Below, piece after piece: positions 5,350 through 11,695 of a stretch of DNA of 11,695 nucleotides (positions are counted from its first letter, which is position 1; each line of letters opens with the position of its first letter). This stretch comes from Fimbriimonadaceae bacterium (GTDB lineage: Bacteria; Armatimonadota; Fimbriimonadia; Fimbriimonadales; Fimbriimonadaceae). Under the pieces are notes generated by a model that saw only the letters and a program-made list of their open reading frames with translations, did no database searches and was not told the origin of the DNA. Location: contig JAKRSE010000285.1 in assembly GCA_022402505.1 (NCBI GenBank), positions 1 to 11,695 on the forward strand. Reading direction: 5' to 3'. The position numbers were made by a program, and so were the translations under genes.

Positions 5350-7025
5350 ACCCTCAGCCAGACCGCCATCGAGCCCGGCTCTCGGTTGGCCCAGTCGGCA
5401 TAGCGGATCATCGGCCGGGGCCCAAGATCGGTTTCGATCCGGACCCGGCCGGCTGCCTCATCCCAGGAAGGCTCGCGGAACCGAACCGACTCGACCGGGG
5501 CACCCAGATCGGCCTCTTCCATCGCCATGATCCAGGGGCCCTGCCTCACCGCAAATCGACCCGCCTGAGCCTCGACCCGGGGATCGGCCGGAATCCGCTC
5601 GGGATCGGCTCGTCCCCGGAGCCAGACTTCACCGTTCAGGACCTCCGGAGCCGCACCGCATGACCATTCCGCTGAAGTCAGCCAGGCGGGGACTCGGACC
5701 TGGATCGGGATCGGTTGGTCGGAGGCGAGGCGGAGGGAGGCATCGGGGCCGGTGGCGGCCGAAATCTCCACCCGTCCTTCCACGCCGGACCAGACGCCGG
5801 AAATCCAGTGCCGCACCTCCAGACGGCCGTTCCGCCAGACCGCGCAGCGTCGGTCCAGGCTGAGGATCAAACGAGCCAGATTCGGCGGGCAGCAGGCGCA
5901 GGTGAACCAGGGCTGCCGGCGCTTCTCCGCCCCGGCGGCCAAGGGGTTGTCATAGAAGAAGGATCGGCCGTCGGCCCCCACCCCGCTCAAAGCGGCATTG
6001 AAGAGGGCGGTCTCGGCCAGGTCGTGCCTTCCCACAAGGTCGGCCAGCATGACCAGACCGATGGCGGCACAGGTCTCCGCATAGGCGTTCTCGTTCGGCA
6101 GGTCGAAGGCGGTGGTGAATCCCTCGTTCGACCCCGAGCTGCCGATGCCGCCCGTGACGTAGAGGAAGCCCTCCTCGATCCGGTCCAGAACCCGCTCGGC
6201 GGCGGCCCGACCCTCCGGTCTTCCCGTCTGGACCGCGCCGATCAGCTGGTACATCAGCCGCACCGCATGCCCGTGCGGCTCGTCCAGCTCCACCAGCGGC
6301 ACCGCGTCTTGGTGATACCGCCCGTCGTACCGGCCCTCCGAGTCGAAGTGGAATCGGCGGAGGCCTTCCTTCGGGCTCGGGAAGAGGGGTGAATCGAGCT
6401 CCACCTCGAAGACATGCGGCGGACGGCCGCGACGGTCCAGCATCCACCAGGCCAGCTGCCTCGGCTCCTCATCGCCGGTCAGGTCGGCCCAGCGGCAGAG
6501 GGTGAGTTCGATCTCCTGATGCCCCGGAAGCCGATCCATCCGGCCCGGCCCGAAGGTCTCCAAGACATGCGCCACCGCCCGGGCGGTGACATCGATCAGC
6601 GGCGATTCCAAGCCTTCTTCGGCAAATGCGCATCCGGCCTCGATCAGGTGGCCGAGGCAGTAGAGCTCGTGTCGGTAGATCGTCGCCAGGTACCGCTCGT
6701 CCATCCGCCCGAGTTGGTGGAGGGTGTGGATGTAGCCATCCGGAGCCTGGGCGCGGGCGATCGTCTCGGCCATTTCCGCGACCTCGCCCTTCAGGGGAAA
6801 GTCGTCGAATCGGGCCTCGGCATAGGCGCAGGCTTCCAGGATCTTGTAGACATCGCTGTCGTCGTAGACCTGCCCTTGGTGACCGTCGCTCTTCCCGGCT
6901 GCGACTCGCCGGAAGTTCTCGAACCGCGGAGTCTCTTCGCACATCCGCCATTGGTGCGGCAGCGACTCCATCGCCATCCGTCGCTGCAGTTCGGACCAGA
7001 ACGGGTCGGTGATGCGGAAGCTCAT
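5346..7025 (-). CDS. GH127 family beta-L-arabinofuranosidase-like glycoside hydrolase (DUF1680)
   Basis: 559 residues, shorter than the approximately 650 of characterised GH127 enzymes. The family fingerprint is complete: ENAYAETCAAIG (residues 312-323) gives the zinc-ligand pair Glu317 and Cys319, and FTCACCPPNL (374-383) gives Cys378 and Cys379, corresponding to the catalytic Cys and neighbouring ligand of Bifidobacterium HypBA1. Also typical are HQGQVYDDSDVYKILEACAY near 49-68, an (alpha/alpha)6-barrel sequence with DGYIHT, and VTGGIGSSGSNEGFTTAFDL before the active site. The C-terminal third is beta-rich. There is no signal peptide, so it probably acts in the cytosol on imported arabino-oligosaccharides or related glycosides. 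The ATG at 7025 overlaps the stop of the small membrane protein (ATGA). It is the last gene of the minus-strand chain. Family call is strong; exact sugar specificity is open because many GH127 relatives are uncharacterised. Confidence 0.93.
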   Translation of the reverse strand: MSFRITDPFWSELQRRMAMESLPHQWRMCEETPRFENFRRVAAGKSDGHQGQVYDDSDVYKILEACAYAEARFDDFPLKGEVAEMAETIARAQAPDGYIHTLHQLGRMDERYLATIYRHELYCLGHLIEAGCAFAEEGLESPLIDVTARAVAHVLETFGPGRMDRLPGHQEIELTLCRWADLTGDEEPRQLAWWMLDRRGRPPHVFEVELDSPLFPSPKEGLRRFHFDSEGRYDGRYHQDAVPLVELDEPHGHAVRLMYQLIGAVQTGRPEGRAAAERVLDRIEEGFLYVTGGIGSSGSNEGFTTAFDLPNENAYAETCAAIGLVMLADLVGRHDLAETALFNAALSGVGADGRSFFYDNPLAAGAEKRRQPWFTCACCPPNLARLILSLDRRCAVWRNGRLEVRHWISGVWSGVEGRVEISAATGPDASLRLASDQPIPIQVRVPAWLTSAEWSCGAAPEVLNGEVWLRGRADPERIPADPRVEAQAGRFAVRQGPWIMAMEEADLGAPVESVRFREPSWDEAAGRVRIETDLGPRPMIRYADWANREPGSMAVWLRV

Positions 7026-7489
7026 CGGTCCATGACTTCGTGGGCCCAGGCAGCCATCTGCCAGCCGCCCGCCTTCCGCTGGACGAACTGGATCGCCACA
7101 CGAAACCGGCCCTTCTCGAACTCGGCTTCGTTGATGTAGGAAGCGGTCAGGATGTCCTGACCGAGCCGATCCTTGGCGCCTTCCACCCGTTCGACCCGAC
7201 TTCGGCCAGACTTGAAGTCGCCCAGAAGATCCCGGCGGAGGGCCAGCCAGGCGTCGTGCTCACGGTCGGGGACGCTCGCCAGAAAGTCGCCGCTCGCCCA
7301 GAACGCCAGGTCCTCCTTGGTCCAGCTTCGGCCGAGGGTGGTGAGGAGCAGGTCCCCTTCCTCCTGAACCTCGATCTGCATCGAATAGATCGTCCCGCGG
7401 ACCAGGCTTCCCAGGCCCCAGGAACCCAGACCGCAGATCAGGACCAGCAGGCCGATGGCTCCCAAAATGAACCAGGTGCGACGCTTCAC
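7022..7489 (-). CDS. Small membrane-anchored protein, possible NTF2-like (DUF4019/DUF3887-type) domain
   Basis: 155 residues. The start is GTG at 7489, with GAAGG almost adjacent. A basic MKRRTW is followed by a hydrophobic helix at about residues 6-31, an uncleaved anchor or signal. The remaining approximately 120 residues are hydrophilic and would face outside. The pattern of a short helix with SWTKEDLAFWASGDFLAS, then DAWLALRRDLLGDFKSG, and alternating strands ending RFRVAIQFVQRKAGGWQMAAW resembles small NTF2-like domains, where the closing 'G-W-x-hydrophobic' strand is common. I cannot name a family with certainty. It lies 36 bp after the response regulator and its stop overlaps the GH127 start, so it is probably co-translated with that enzyme. 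No function is assigned. Confidence 0.8.
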   Translation of the reverse strand: MKRRTWFILGAIGLLVLICGLGSWGLGSLVRGTIYSMQIEVQEEGDLLLTTLGRSWTKEDLAFWASGDFLASVPDREHDAWLALRRDLLGDFKSGRSRVERVEGAKDRLGQDILTASYINEAEFEKGRFRVAIQFVQRKAGGWQMAAWAHEVMDR

Positions 7490-7525
7490 ACCTTCATTGT
7501 GACCCGGAGAGGGGGCCGGCTGCGC

Positions 7526-8719
7526 TCAGGCCGCCCGGCGCATCTTGGGCGGAAGGTGACGGGGCAGAAGCTGAGTCTCTTCCTCCGAGGAGAGGACCGC
7601 GGCCCGCTCCATCGTGTTCTCCAGTTCACGGATGTTCCCGGGCCAGTCGTAGGCCAGCAACACCGAGAGGGCCTCTTCGGAGACCGACTTGAGGTTCCGG
7701 CCGTTCTCCTGGCTGCTCCGCTCCAGAAAGTGGGCGGCCAGCGGCAGGATGTCCTCGCGGCGCTCCCGAAGCGAGGGCAGGGCGATTTCGACCACCTGGA
7801 GCCGGTAAAGGAGGTCGAGCCGGAAGTGGCCCTCATCCACCGCTTCCTGCAGGTCGCGGTTGGTCGCGGTGATCAGCCGGACGTCCACCCGGGTCGGCCG
7901 AGTCGCGCCCAGCCGCTCGAATTCCCTCTCCTGCAGCACCCGGAGAAGCTTGACCTGGATCGGCATCGGCACGTCACCGATCTCATCCAGGAAGAGGGTG
8001 CCTTCGTTCGCCAGTTCAAATCGGCCCGGCTTGGCGAAGTCGGCCCCGGTGAAGGCGCCCTTCTCATGCCCGAAGAGCTCGGACTCCAGCAGGGTTTCCG
8101 GCAGGGCCGCGCAGCTGACGGCGACAAAGGGATTGGAAAGGCGCGGCGACCGCTGGTGGATCAGCTTCGCGACAACCTCCTTGCCCGTCCCGCTCTCGCC
8201 CGTGATGAGCACCGTGGCGCGCGAGTCGGCCACCTGGTTGATCGTCTCCTCGATCTCCTGCATGATCGGCGAGGCGGCGATGAAGTGGACCGGAGACGAG
8301 GAGGGCGCCGCGTTCTGCTTCCGCCTTCCGCCGCCCTTGTTCACGTCCTTGCGGTCGCCCTGCATCGCGGCCGAGATCAGCTTCTTCAGGGCCTCGAGGT
8401 CGAAGGGCTTGGTGATGTAGTCGTAGGCGCCGTGCCGCACCGCCTGGACCGCCTGGGGAATCGTTCCGAAGGCCGTCATGATGATCACCGGGATCTCCGG
8501 GTGCCGCTCGGCCAGCTCCTTCTGCAGCTCATAACCGCTCGCCCCCGGCATCGTGACGTCGGTCAGCACGCAGTCCACCGTCTCCTGGTTGACCAGGGTG
8601 ATCGCCTGCTGGGCGTCCTCGGCGGCCAGAGCATGCCAGCCGGCCTTGTCGAAGGCCGCCTGCAGAATGCGGCGGATGTTCAGTTCATCATCAACGATCA
8701 GGACGCGCTTTTTGGCCAT
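7526..8719 (-). CDS. NtrC-type sigma-54-dependent response regulator lacking a C-terminal DNA-binding domain
   Basis: 397 residues from ATG at 8719 (MAKKRVLIVDDE). A TTG at 8728 would overlap the kinase stop and add three residues, and cannot be excluded. The receiver domain has acidic pair Asp10/Asp11, phosphorylated Asp54, Thr82 and Lys104. After a polar linker (about 118-145) comes the AAA+ domain: Walker A GESGTGKE (174-181), sigma-54 contact loop GAFTGA (221-226), Walker B TLFLDE (241-246), LLYRLQVVEIALPSLRERREDI and YDWPGNIRELENTMERA. The protein ends about 23 residues later (LLPRHLPPKMRRAA), where a Fis-type helix-turn-helix of 40-60 residues would normally follow. Only 36 bp separate the stop from the next gene, so no HTH is hidden downstream. 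It should remodel RNA polymerase-sigma-54 when phosphorylated by the adjacent kinase. Confidence 0.93.
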   Translation of the reverse strand: MAKKRVLIVDDELNIRRILQAAFDKAGWHALAAEDAQQAITLVNQETVDCVLTDVTMPGASGYELQKELAERHPEIPVIIMTAFGTIPQAVQAVRHGAYDYITKPFDLEALKKLISAAMQGDRKDVNKGGGRRKQNAAPSSSPVHFIAASPIMQEIEETINQVADSRATVLITGESGTGKEVVAKLIHQRSPRLSNPFVAVSCAALPETLLESELFGHEKGAFTGADFAKPGRFELANEGTLFLDEIGDVPMPIQVKLLRVLQEREFERLGATRPTRVDVRLITATNRDLQEAVDEGHFRLDLLYRLQVVEIALPSLRERREDILPLAAHFLERSSQENGRNLKSVSEEALSVLLAYDWPGNIRELENTMERAAVLSSEEETQLLPRHLPPKMRRAA

Positions 8720-8724
8720 GGGAA

Positions 8725-10233
8725 TCAACCGGCAAGGTGGACGGTAAACACGGCGCCGGAACCGAGTTCGGAGCGGACCTGGATCGATCCGTTGTGGGCT
8801 TCGATGATCTTTTCCACCATGCAGAGCCCGAGGCCCGTGCCCTGAGGCTTGGAGGTGAAGAACGGGGAGAACAGCTTTTCGACCGCTTCGGGGGACATCC
8901 CCTCGCCCGTATCGGAAACTTCAAAGCCGTTCGGCCAGGTCCGGATGCAGACCTCGCCTCCGGCCGCCGTGGCCTCCATGCCGTTTCGGATGAGGTTGTG
9001 CAGCACCTGGTCCAACCGTCTCGGATCGGCCGAGATCGCCCGGCCGCCGGACTCCGGCTTCAGGCTCAAAGTGAGGCCGCGACGCTCGGCCTCCGGCAGG
9101 AGCAGGCCCACGATCCGGCTCGCCAGATCATCCAGGTCCACGTCCTCCCGAGCCAAGGTCAGAGGCTTGGCGAACTCCAGGAACTCGGTGCAGAGCGTGT
9201 TCAGCTTCAGCGTCTCCTCTTCGATGATCCGGCCGAATTCCGTGCCAAGCTCGGGGCTCGATTGGATCATCTGGGCCGCGCTGCGGATGCCCGTCAGCGG
9301 GTTGCGGATTTCGTGGGCAATCGCCGCCGTCATCCGGCCGATCTCGGCCAGGCGGCTGAGGCGATGAACCTCCCGCTGGCTCCGCTCGTGCTCGGTGATC
9401 TCCTGGACCGAAATCACCATCCCCCCGTGGCTCATCGGCTGGGTCTGGAGCATCCAGGTCCGGTCGGCCCGGGAATCGTGGACGGTGCGGGAGAGTGGCT
9501 GAGCCTGACCGCGGCTTGCTTCGATCACGGAGCGGATCTCCTGCTCCAGCCGCCCCCCGCTTCGGTCGGCAGGTCCGCCGAAGAGCCCTTCGTTCAGCGC
9601 CCAAGGGCTGGCGGAAATCAGCTCTCCCTCCGGGCCCGTCACGATGACCCCGCCCGGGACCGAGTCGATGACCGCCGCCAGCCGCTCCCGACTCTCACGA
9701 CTCAGGCGCACGGCGTCGTTCAGCCGCTCGACCAGCCGGGCGTTGGTCACGGCCAGGGTCACCTGGGCGGCCATCGCCCGAGCCTGGTCCAGGTCGGTGA
9801 CATTGAAGGGAGGCTCCTGACGGCTTCGGCTCAGGTTCAGGACGCCGATCACCCCCTGACGCGGGTCGATGAGGGGAACGATCATCGAGCTTGCGATTTC
9901 GTTCTGGCCGTCGTCGCCCGCCAGTCGGAGCACGCTCCGATCCTCTTGGATCAGGCGGGCCTCGCCCAGCTGAACGACCTGTCCGGCCAGACCTTCGCCG
10001 GGATTGATGGTGGCGTCGCCGGGGATTCGAGTCTGCCGCCCCGCCTTGGCCTTCAGGCGCATCACCTGGTCTGGGTCTTCGGCCAGAAAGATGGACGCAC
10101 CCGATGCCCGAAACCATTCGGCGCAACGATCCAGCGAAGCCTGCAGATAGCGCTCCGTTCCGGCCTGAAACATGGGGCTCAGGTCGAACAGGCTCCACAG
10201 GCCCTCATCGTTCCAGCGAGGAGCGGCGCTCAT
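8725..10233 (-). CDS. Cytosolic NtrB-like sensor histidine kinase with GAF and PAS domains
   Basis: 502 residues with no membrane segment. Domain order: a GAF domain at about residues 25-168 (SIFLAEDPDQVMRLKAKAG, then GLAGQVVQLGEARLIQED and MIVPLIDPRQGVIGVLNLSR); a short helical linker; a PAS-like domain at about 183-285 (AAVIDSVPGGVIVTGPEGEL); HisKA with phosphorylated His307 in AAIAHEIRNPLTGI; and a complete HATPase with N box HNLIRNGMEA (Asn417), G1 DTGEGM (441-446), F box FSPFFTSKP and G2 GTGLGL. It should autophosphorylate and pass phosphate to Asp54 of the next gene's product, five bases downstream. The signal is internal and may be a small molecule or redox state; the ligand cannot be read. 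The start ATG has GGAG directly adjacent. It follows the secreted protein gene by 45 bp. Confidence 0.95.
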   Translation of the reverse strand: MSAAPRWNDEGLWSLFDLSPMFQAGTERYLQASLDRCAEWFRASGASIFLAEDPDQVMRLKAKAGRQTRIPGDATINPGEGLAGQVVQLGEARLIQEDRSVLRLAGDDGQNEIASSMIVPLIDPRQGVIGVLNLSRSRQEPPFNVTDLDQARAMAAQVTLAVTNARLVERLNDAVRLSRESRERLAAVIDSVPGGVIVTGPEGELISASPWALNEGLFGGPADRSGGRLEQEIRSVIEASRGQAQPLSRTVHDSRADRTWMLQTQPMSHGGMVISVQEITEHERSQREVHRLSRLAEIGRMTAAIAHEIRNPLTGIRSAAQMIQSSPELGTEFGRIIEEETLKLNTLCTEFLEFAKPLTLAREDVDLDDLASRIVGLLLPEAERRGLTLSLKPESGGRAISADPRRLDQVLHNLIRNGMEATAAGGEVCIRTWPNGFEVSDTGEGMSPEAVEKLFSPFFTSKPQGTGLGLCMVEKIIEAHNGSIQVRSELGSGAVFTVHLAG

Positions 10234-10278
10234 CTCCAGGCTGAATTGTCGGAAGAAAGCGGCTCAAACTCCAGCCGG

Positions 10279-10770
10279 TCAGGGCTGCTGGAGGCCGGGC
10301 GAAAACTCGACGGTGGGTCGGTGGTGAAGATGGATCGCCTGGGCGAAGAAGAACCCGATCGCCGAGCCGGCCTGCTCCAGGCTCAGCGTCTCCCCGGGGC
10401 CGGTGACCAGCGGGCCGACCGGAGCCACGAGCCCGGTCCGAACCATCCTCACCGCCGCCGCCTTCTGGGCCGCCGGGATGCGGAGCCGAGACTCATACAC
10501 TCGGAAGGGTCGCGGGGTCGCACGACGGGTCGGGATCAGGGCCCGGTCCAGCCGGTCGAAGGCTTCCAGGAGAGCCGTTCGCGTCGCGGGCTCGCCGGAT
10601 ATCGGCAGGCCGAGGTCGGGGATCTTGACGTCCAGCCTCCGGCCGAGGGCTTCCGCCCGGCGGGAGAGGGAGGTCCGGAGTTCCGTGAAGGTCACCGGCT
10701 TGGAATCCGGCGCCTGGGGAATGGCCGGCACCGACAGAGCTGCCAGGGCCAGAATCGCCGCCCGCTTCAT
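10279..10770 (-). CDS. Secreted protein of unknown function with faint SLH-like stretch
   Basis: 163 residues from ATG at 10770 (MKRAAILALAALSVPA, a signal peptide). GTG at 10779 in the same frame would add three residues and has better ribosome-site spacing, so the start is open by 9 bp. The mature protein of about 140 residues is Arg/Ala/Leu-rich. It has two similar halves: TFTELRTSLSRRAEALGRRL with GEPATRTALLEAFDRLDRAL, and later AAVRMVRTGLVAPVGPLVTGPGETLSLEQAGSAIGFFFAQ. The last stretch has the rhythm of an S-layer homology motif (hydrophobic helix, Gly-Leu turn, G-P-G, then an LSLEQA helix), which would suit a cell-wall-associated protein. This is pattern reading only. It sits directly after the MreB-like gene (10 bp, or 1 bp with the GTG start), which fits an envelope role. 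Confidence 0.75.
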   Translation of the reverse strand: MKRAAILALAALSVPAIPQAPDSKPVTFTELRTSLSRRAEALGRRLDVKIPDLGLPISGEPATRTALLEAFDRLDRALIPTRRATPRPFRVYESRLRIPAAQKAAAVRMVRTGLVAPVGPLVTGPGETLSLEQAGSAIGFFFAQAIHLHHRPTVEFSPGLQQP

Positions 10771-10780
10771 CCCTCCCACT

Positions 10781-11695
10781 CTACCTGCCGCTCGAGGTCA
10801 GCAGGTCGAATTCTTCCAGCGACTCGCCGATGCCCAGAATGACGCAGTGGTCGCCCGGTTCGGCGACGATCACATGGATTCCGGTCAGGGTCTGAATCAG
10901 GCGGTCCAGGCCGCGCAGCCGGGCCCCGCCGCCCGTCAGATGGATCCCGCGCTCGATGATGTCGGCCGAGAGCTCCGGCGGGGTCTGCTCCAGAACGTCG
11001 CAGATCCGGTCGGTGATCTGACGGATCGGCTCCTCCAGGGCGTCGCGGATCTCCTGGCTGCTGACTTCGACCGAGCGAGGCAGACCGCCCTCAAGGTCGC
11101 GCCCCCTCACCGTCATCCGGACCTCGGAATCCAGCGGGTACGCGCTGCCGATGCTGATCTTGATCTCCTCCGCCATCTGGTCGCCGATCAGCAGGTCGTA
11201 GCGGGATCGAATGGCGCGGGCGATCGCCTCGTCCATCTTGTCGCCGCCGATCCGCAGGCCGTCCTGATGAACCAGCCCGCCCAGGCTGATGACGGCGATG
11301 TCCGTGGTGCCTCCGCCCAGGTCCACGACCATGTTGCCGGTGGGGGTGGAGATGGGAAGCCCGGCCCCGATCGCGGCCGCCATCGGGGCCTCGATCGTCT
11401 TGACTCGACCGAAGCCCGCGCTGAGGGCCGCCTTTTCCACCGCCCGCTTCTCAACGTTGGTGATGTTGCAGGGGACGGCGATGAGGGCGTTCGGTTTGAC
11501 CCAGCTCTGCAGGCGTCCCACCGCCTCGCGCCGGATCTCGCCGAGCATGTTGTAGGTGACGGTGTAGTCGGCGATGACCCCTTCCCGAAGCGGTCGGACG
11601 GCGGTGATGTAGCCGGGCGTGCGGCCGATCATGTCGCGGGCGGCTCGGCCCATGCTCTCCAGCTTCCGCTTCCGGAGATTCATCGCCACGACGCA
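10781..11695 (-). CDS. mreB: MreB/Mbl-family actin-like rod-shape protein, N-terminus outside window
   Basis: The last 304 residues of an approximately 340-residue protein; the frame stays open to the right edge, where CVVAMNLRKRKL aligns with the 'PSVVAIN' segment of MreB, so about 30-40 N-terminal residues including the first phosphate loop are missing. Visible signatures are ARDMIGRTPGYITAVRPLRE and GVIADY, AVPCNITNVEKRAVEKAALS, IEAPMAAAIGAGLP, the second phosphate loop MVVDLGGGTTDIAVISLGG, IGGDKMDEAI, EEIKISIGSAYP and the adenosine loop HLTGGGARLRGLDRLI. MreB forms membrane-bound ATP-dependent filaments that guide cell-wall synthesis. It stops with TAG at 10781. No mreC or mreD follows; the next genes are a secreted protein and a two-component pair, so this may be a second MreB-like paralogue with a special role. 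Confidence 0.93.
   Translation of the reverse strand, partial: CVVAMNLRKRKLESMGRAARDMIGRTPGYITAVRPLREGVIADYTVTYNMLGEIRREAVGRLQSWVKPNALIAVPCNITNVEKRAVEKAALSAGFGRVKTIEAPMAAAIGAGLPISTPTGNMVVDLGGGTTDIAVISLGGLVHQDGLRIGGDKMDEAIARAIRSRYDLLIGDQMAEEIKISIGSAYPLDSEVRMTVRGRDLEGGLPRSVEVSSQEIRDALEEPIRQITDRICDVLEQTPPELSADIIERGIHLTGGGARLRGLDRLIQTLTGIHVIVAEPGDHCVILGIGESLEEFDLLTSSGR

Noticed and set aside
4872..5663. Plus-strand frame of 263 codons spanning the phosphoesterase/GH127 junction
   Set aside because: It is a +1 frame shadow of the phosphoesterase and antisense to GH127, with Arg/Gln/His-rich noise and no motif.
7490..7525. Possible GC-rich terminator hairpin between response regulator and small membrane protein
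   Set aside because: GC-rich runs here pair poorly, there is no following T-run, and the spacing fits read-through within an operon.
7040..8845. Plus-strand open frame of about 601 codons antisense to the response regulator and small membrane protein
   Set aside because: Same reasons: no recognisable domain, low-information composition, and complete overlap with a clear NtrC-type gene.
10234..10278. Possible sigma-54 (-24/-12) or other promoter between the secreted protein and the kinase
   Set aside because: No GG-N10-GC arrangement with the usual flanking bases was found by eye. A proper matrix scan of the window was not possible here.
8737..10842. Plus-strand open frame of about 701 codons antisense to the kinase and secreted-protein genes
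   Set aside because: It covers well-supported minus-strand genes, has Gly/Arg/Pro/His-rich composition without domain motifs, and is expected from high GC at third positions. It even runs across the gene boundaries on the other strand.

Overview
The window is GC-rich and densely coded, and it most resembles an Armatimonadota (Fimbriimonas-like) chromosome. The main clue is the prepilin N-terminus: an AFTLIELLVV signal followed by LAAILFPVFAQAK, a stretch I associate with the many pseudopilins of that phylum. The taxonomic call is recognition of a signature, not a database match. Planctomycetota, Lentisphaerota and Verrucomicrobiota also carry many such pseudopilins and cannot be excluded.

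Left module (1-3403, minus strand). A LacI-family repressor leads a tightly coupled chain: LacI, a type IV pilin-like prepilin, a tiny proline-rich lipoprotein, and a secreted right-handed beta-helix protein that runs off the left edge. The junctions are ATGA, TGAGATG and TTGA, so one transcript and coupled translation are very likely. Two near-identical AT-rich palindromes, 45 bp apart, lie in the LacI upstream region and look like its operators.

Middle module (3522-5349, plus strand). Divergent from LacI are a xylose-isomerase-like TIM-barrel sugar isomerase/epimerase and a Tat-exported metallophosphoesterase. The same operators probably control both arms, which makes 1-5349 a single carbohydrate-responsive locus.

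Right module (5346-11695, minus strand). Reading from the right edge the order is: an MreB-like actin (N-terminus cut by the window), a secreted protein with a faint SLH-like stretch, a soluble GAF-PAS histidine kinase, an NtrC-type sigma-54 response regulator that stops after its AAA+ domain with no DNA-binding domain, a small membrane-anchored NTF2-like protein, and a GH127 beta-L-arabinofuranosidase-like enzyme. Gaps are 45 bp or less and the last junction is ATGA, so this also looks like one operon. It ends tail-to-tail with the phosphoesterase gene, the two stop codons interlocking in four bases.

The longest gene-free stretch is the 118-bp LacI/isomerase intergenic region. I saw no tRNA, rRNA, CRISPR array, insertion sequence or convincing intrinsic terminator. 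Very long stop-free frames lie antisense to the real genes and are treated as composition shadows.
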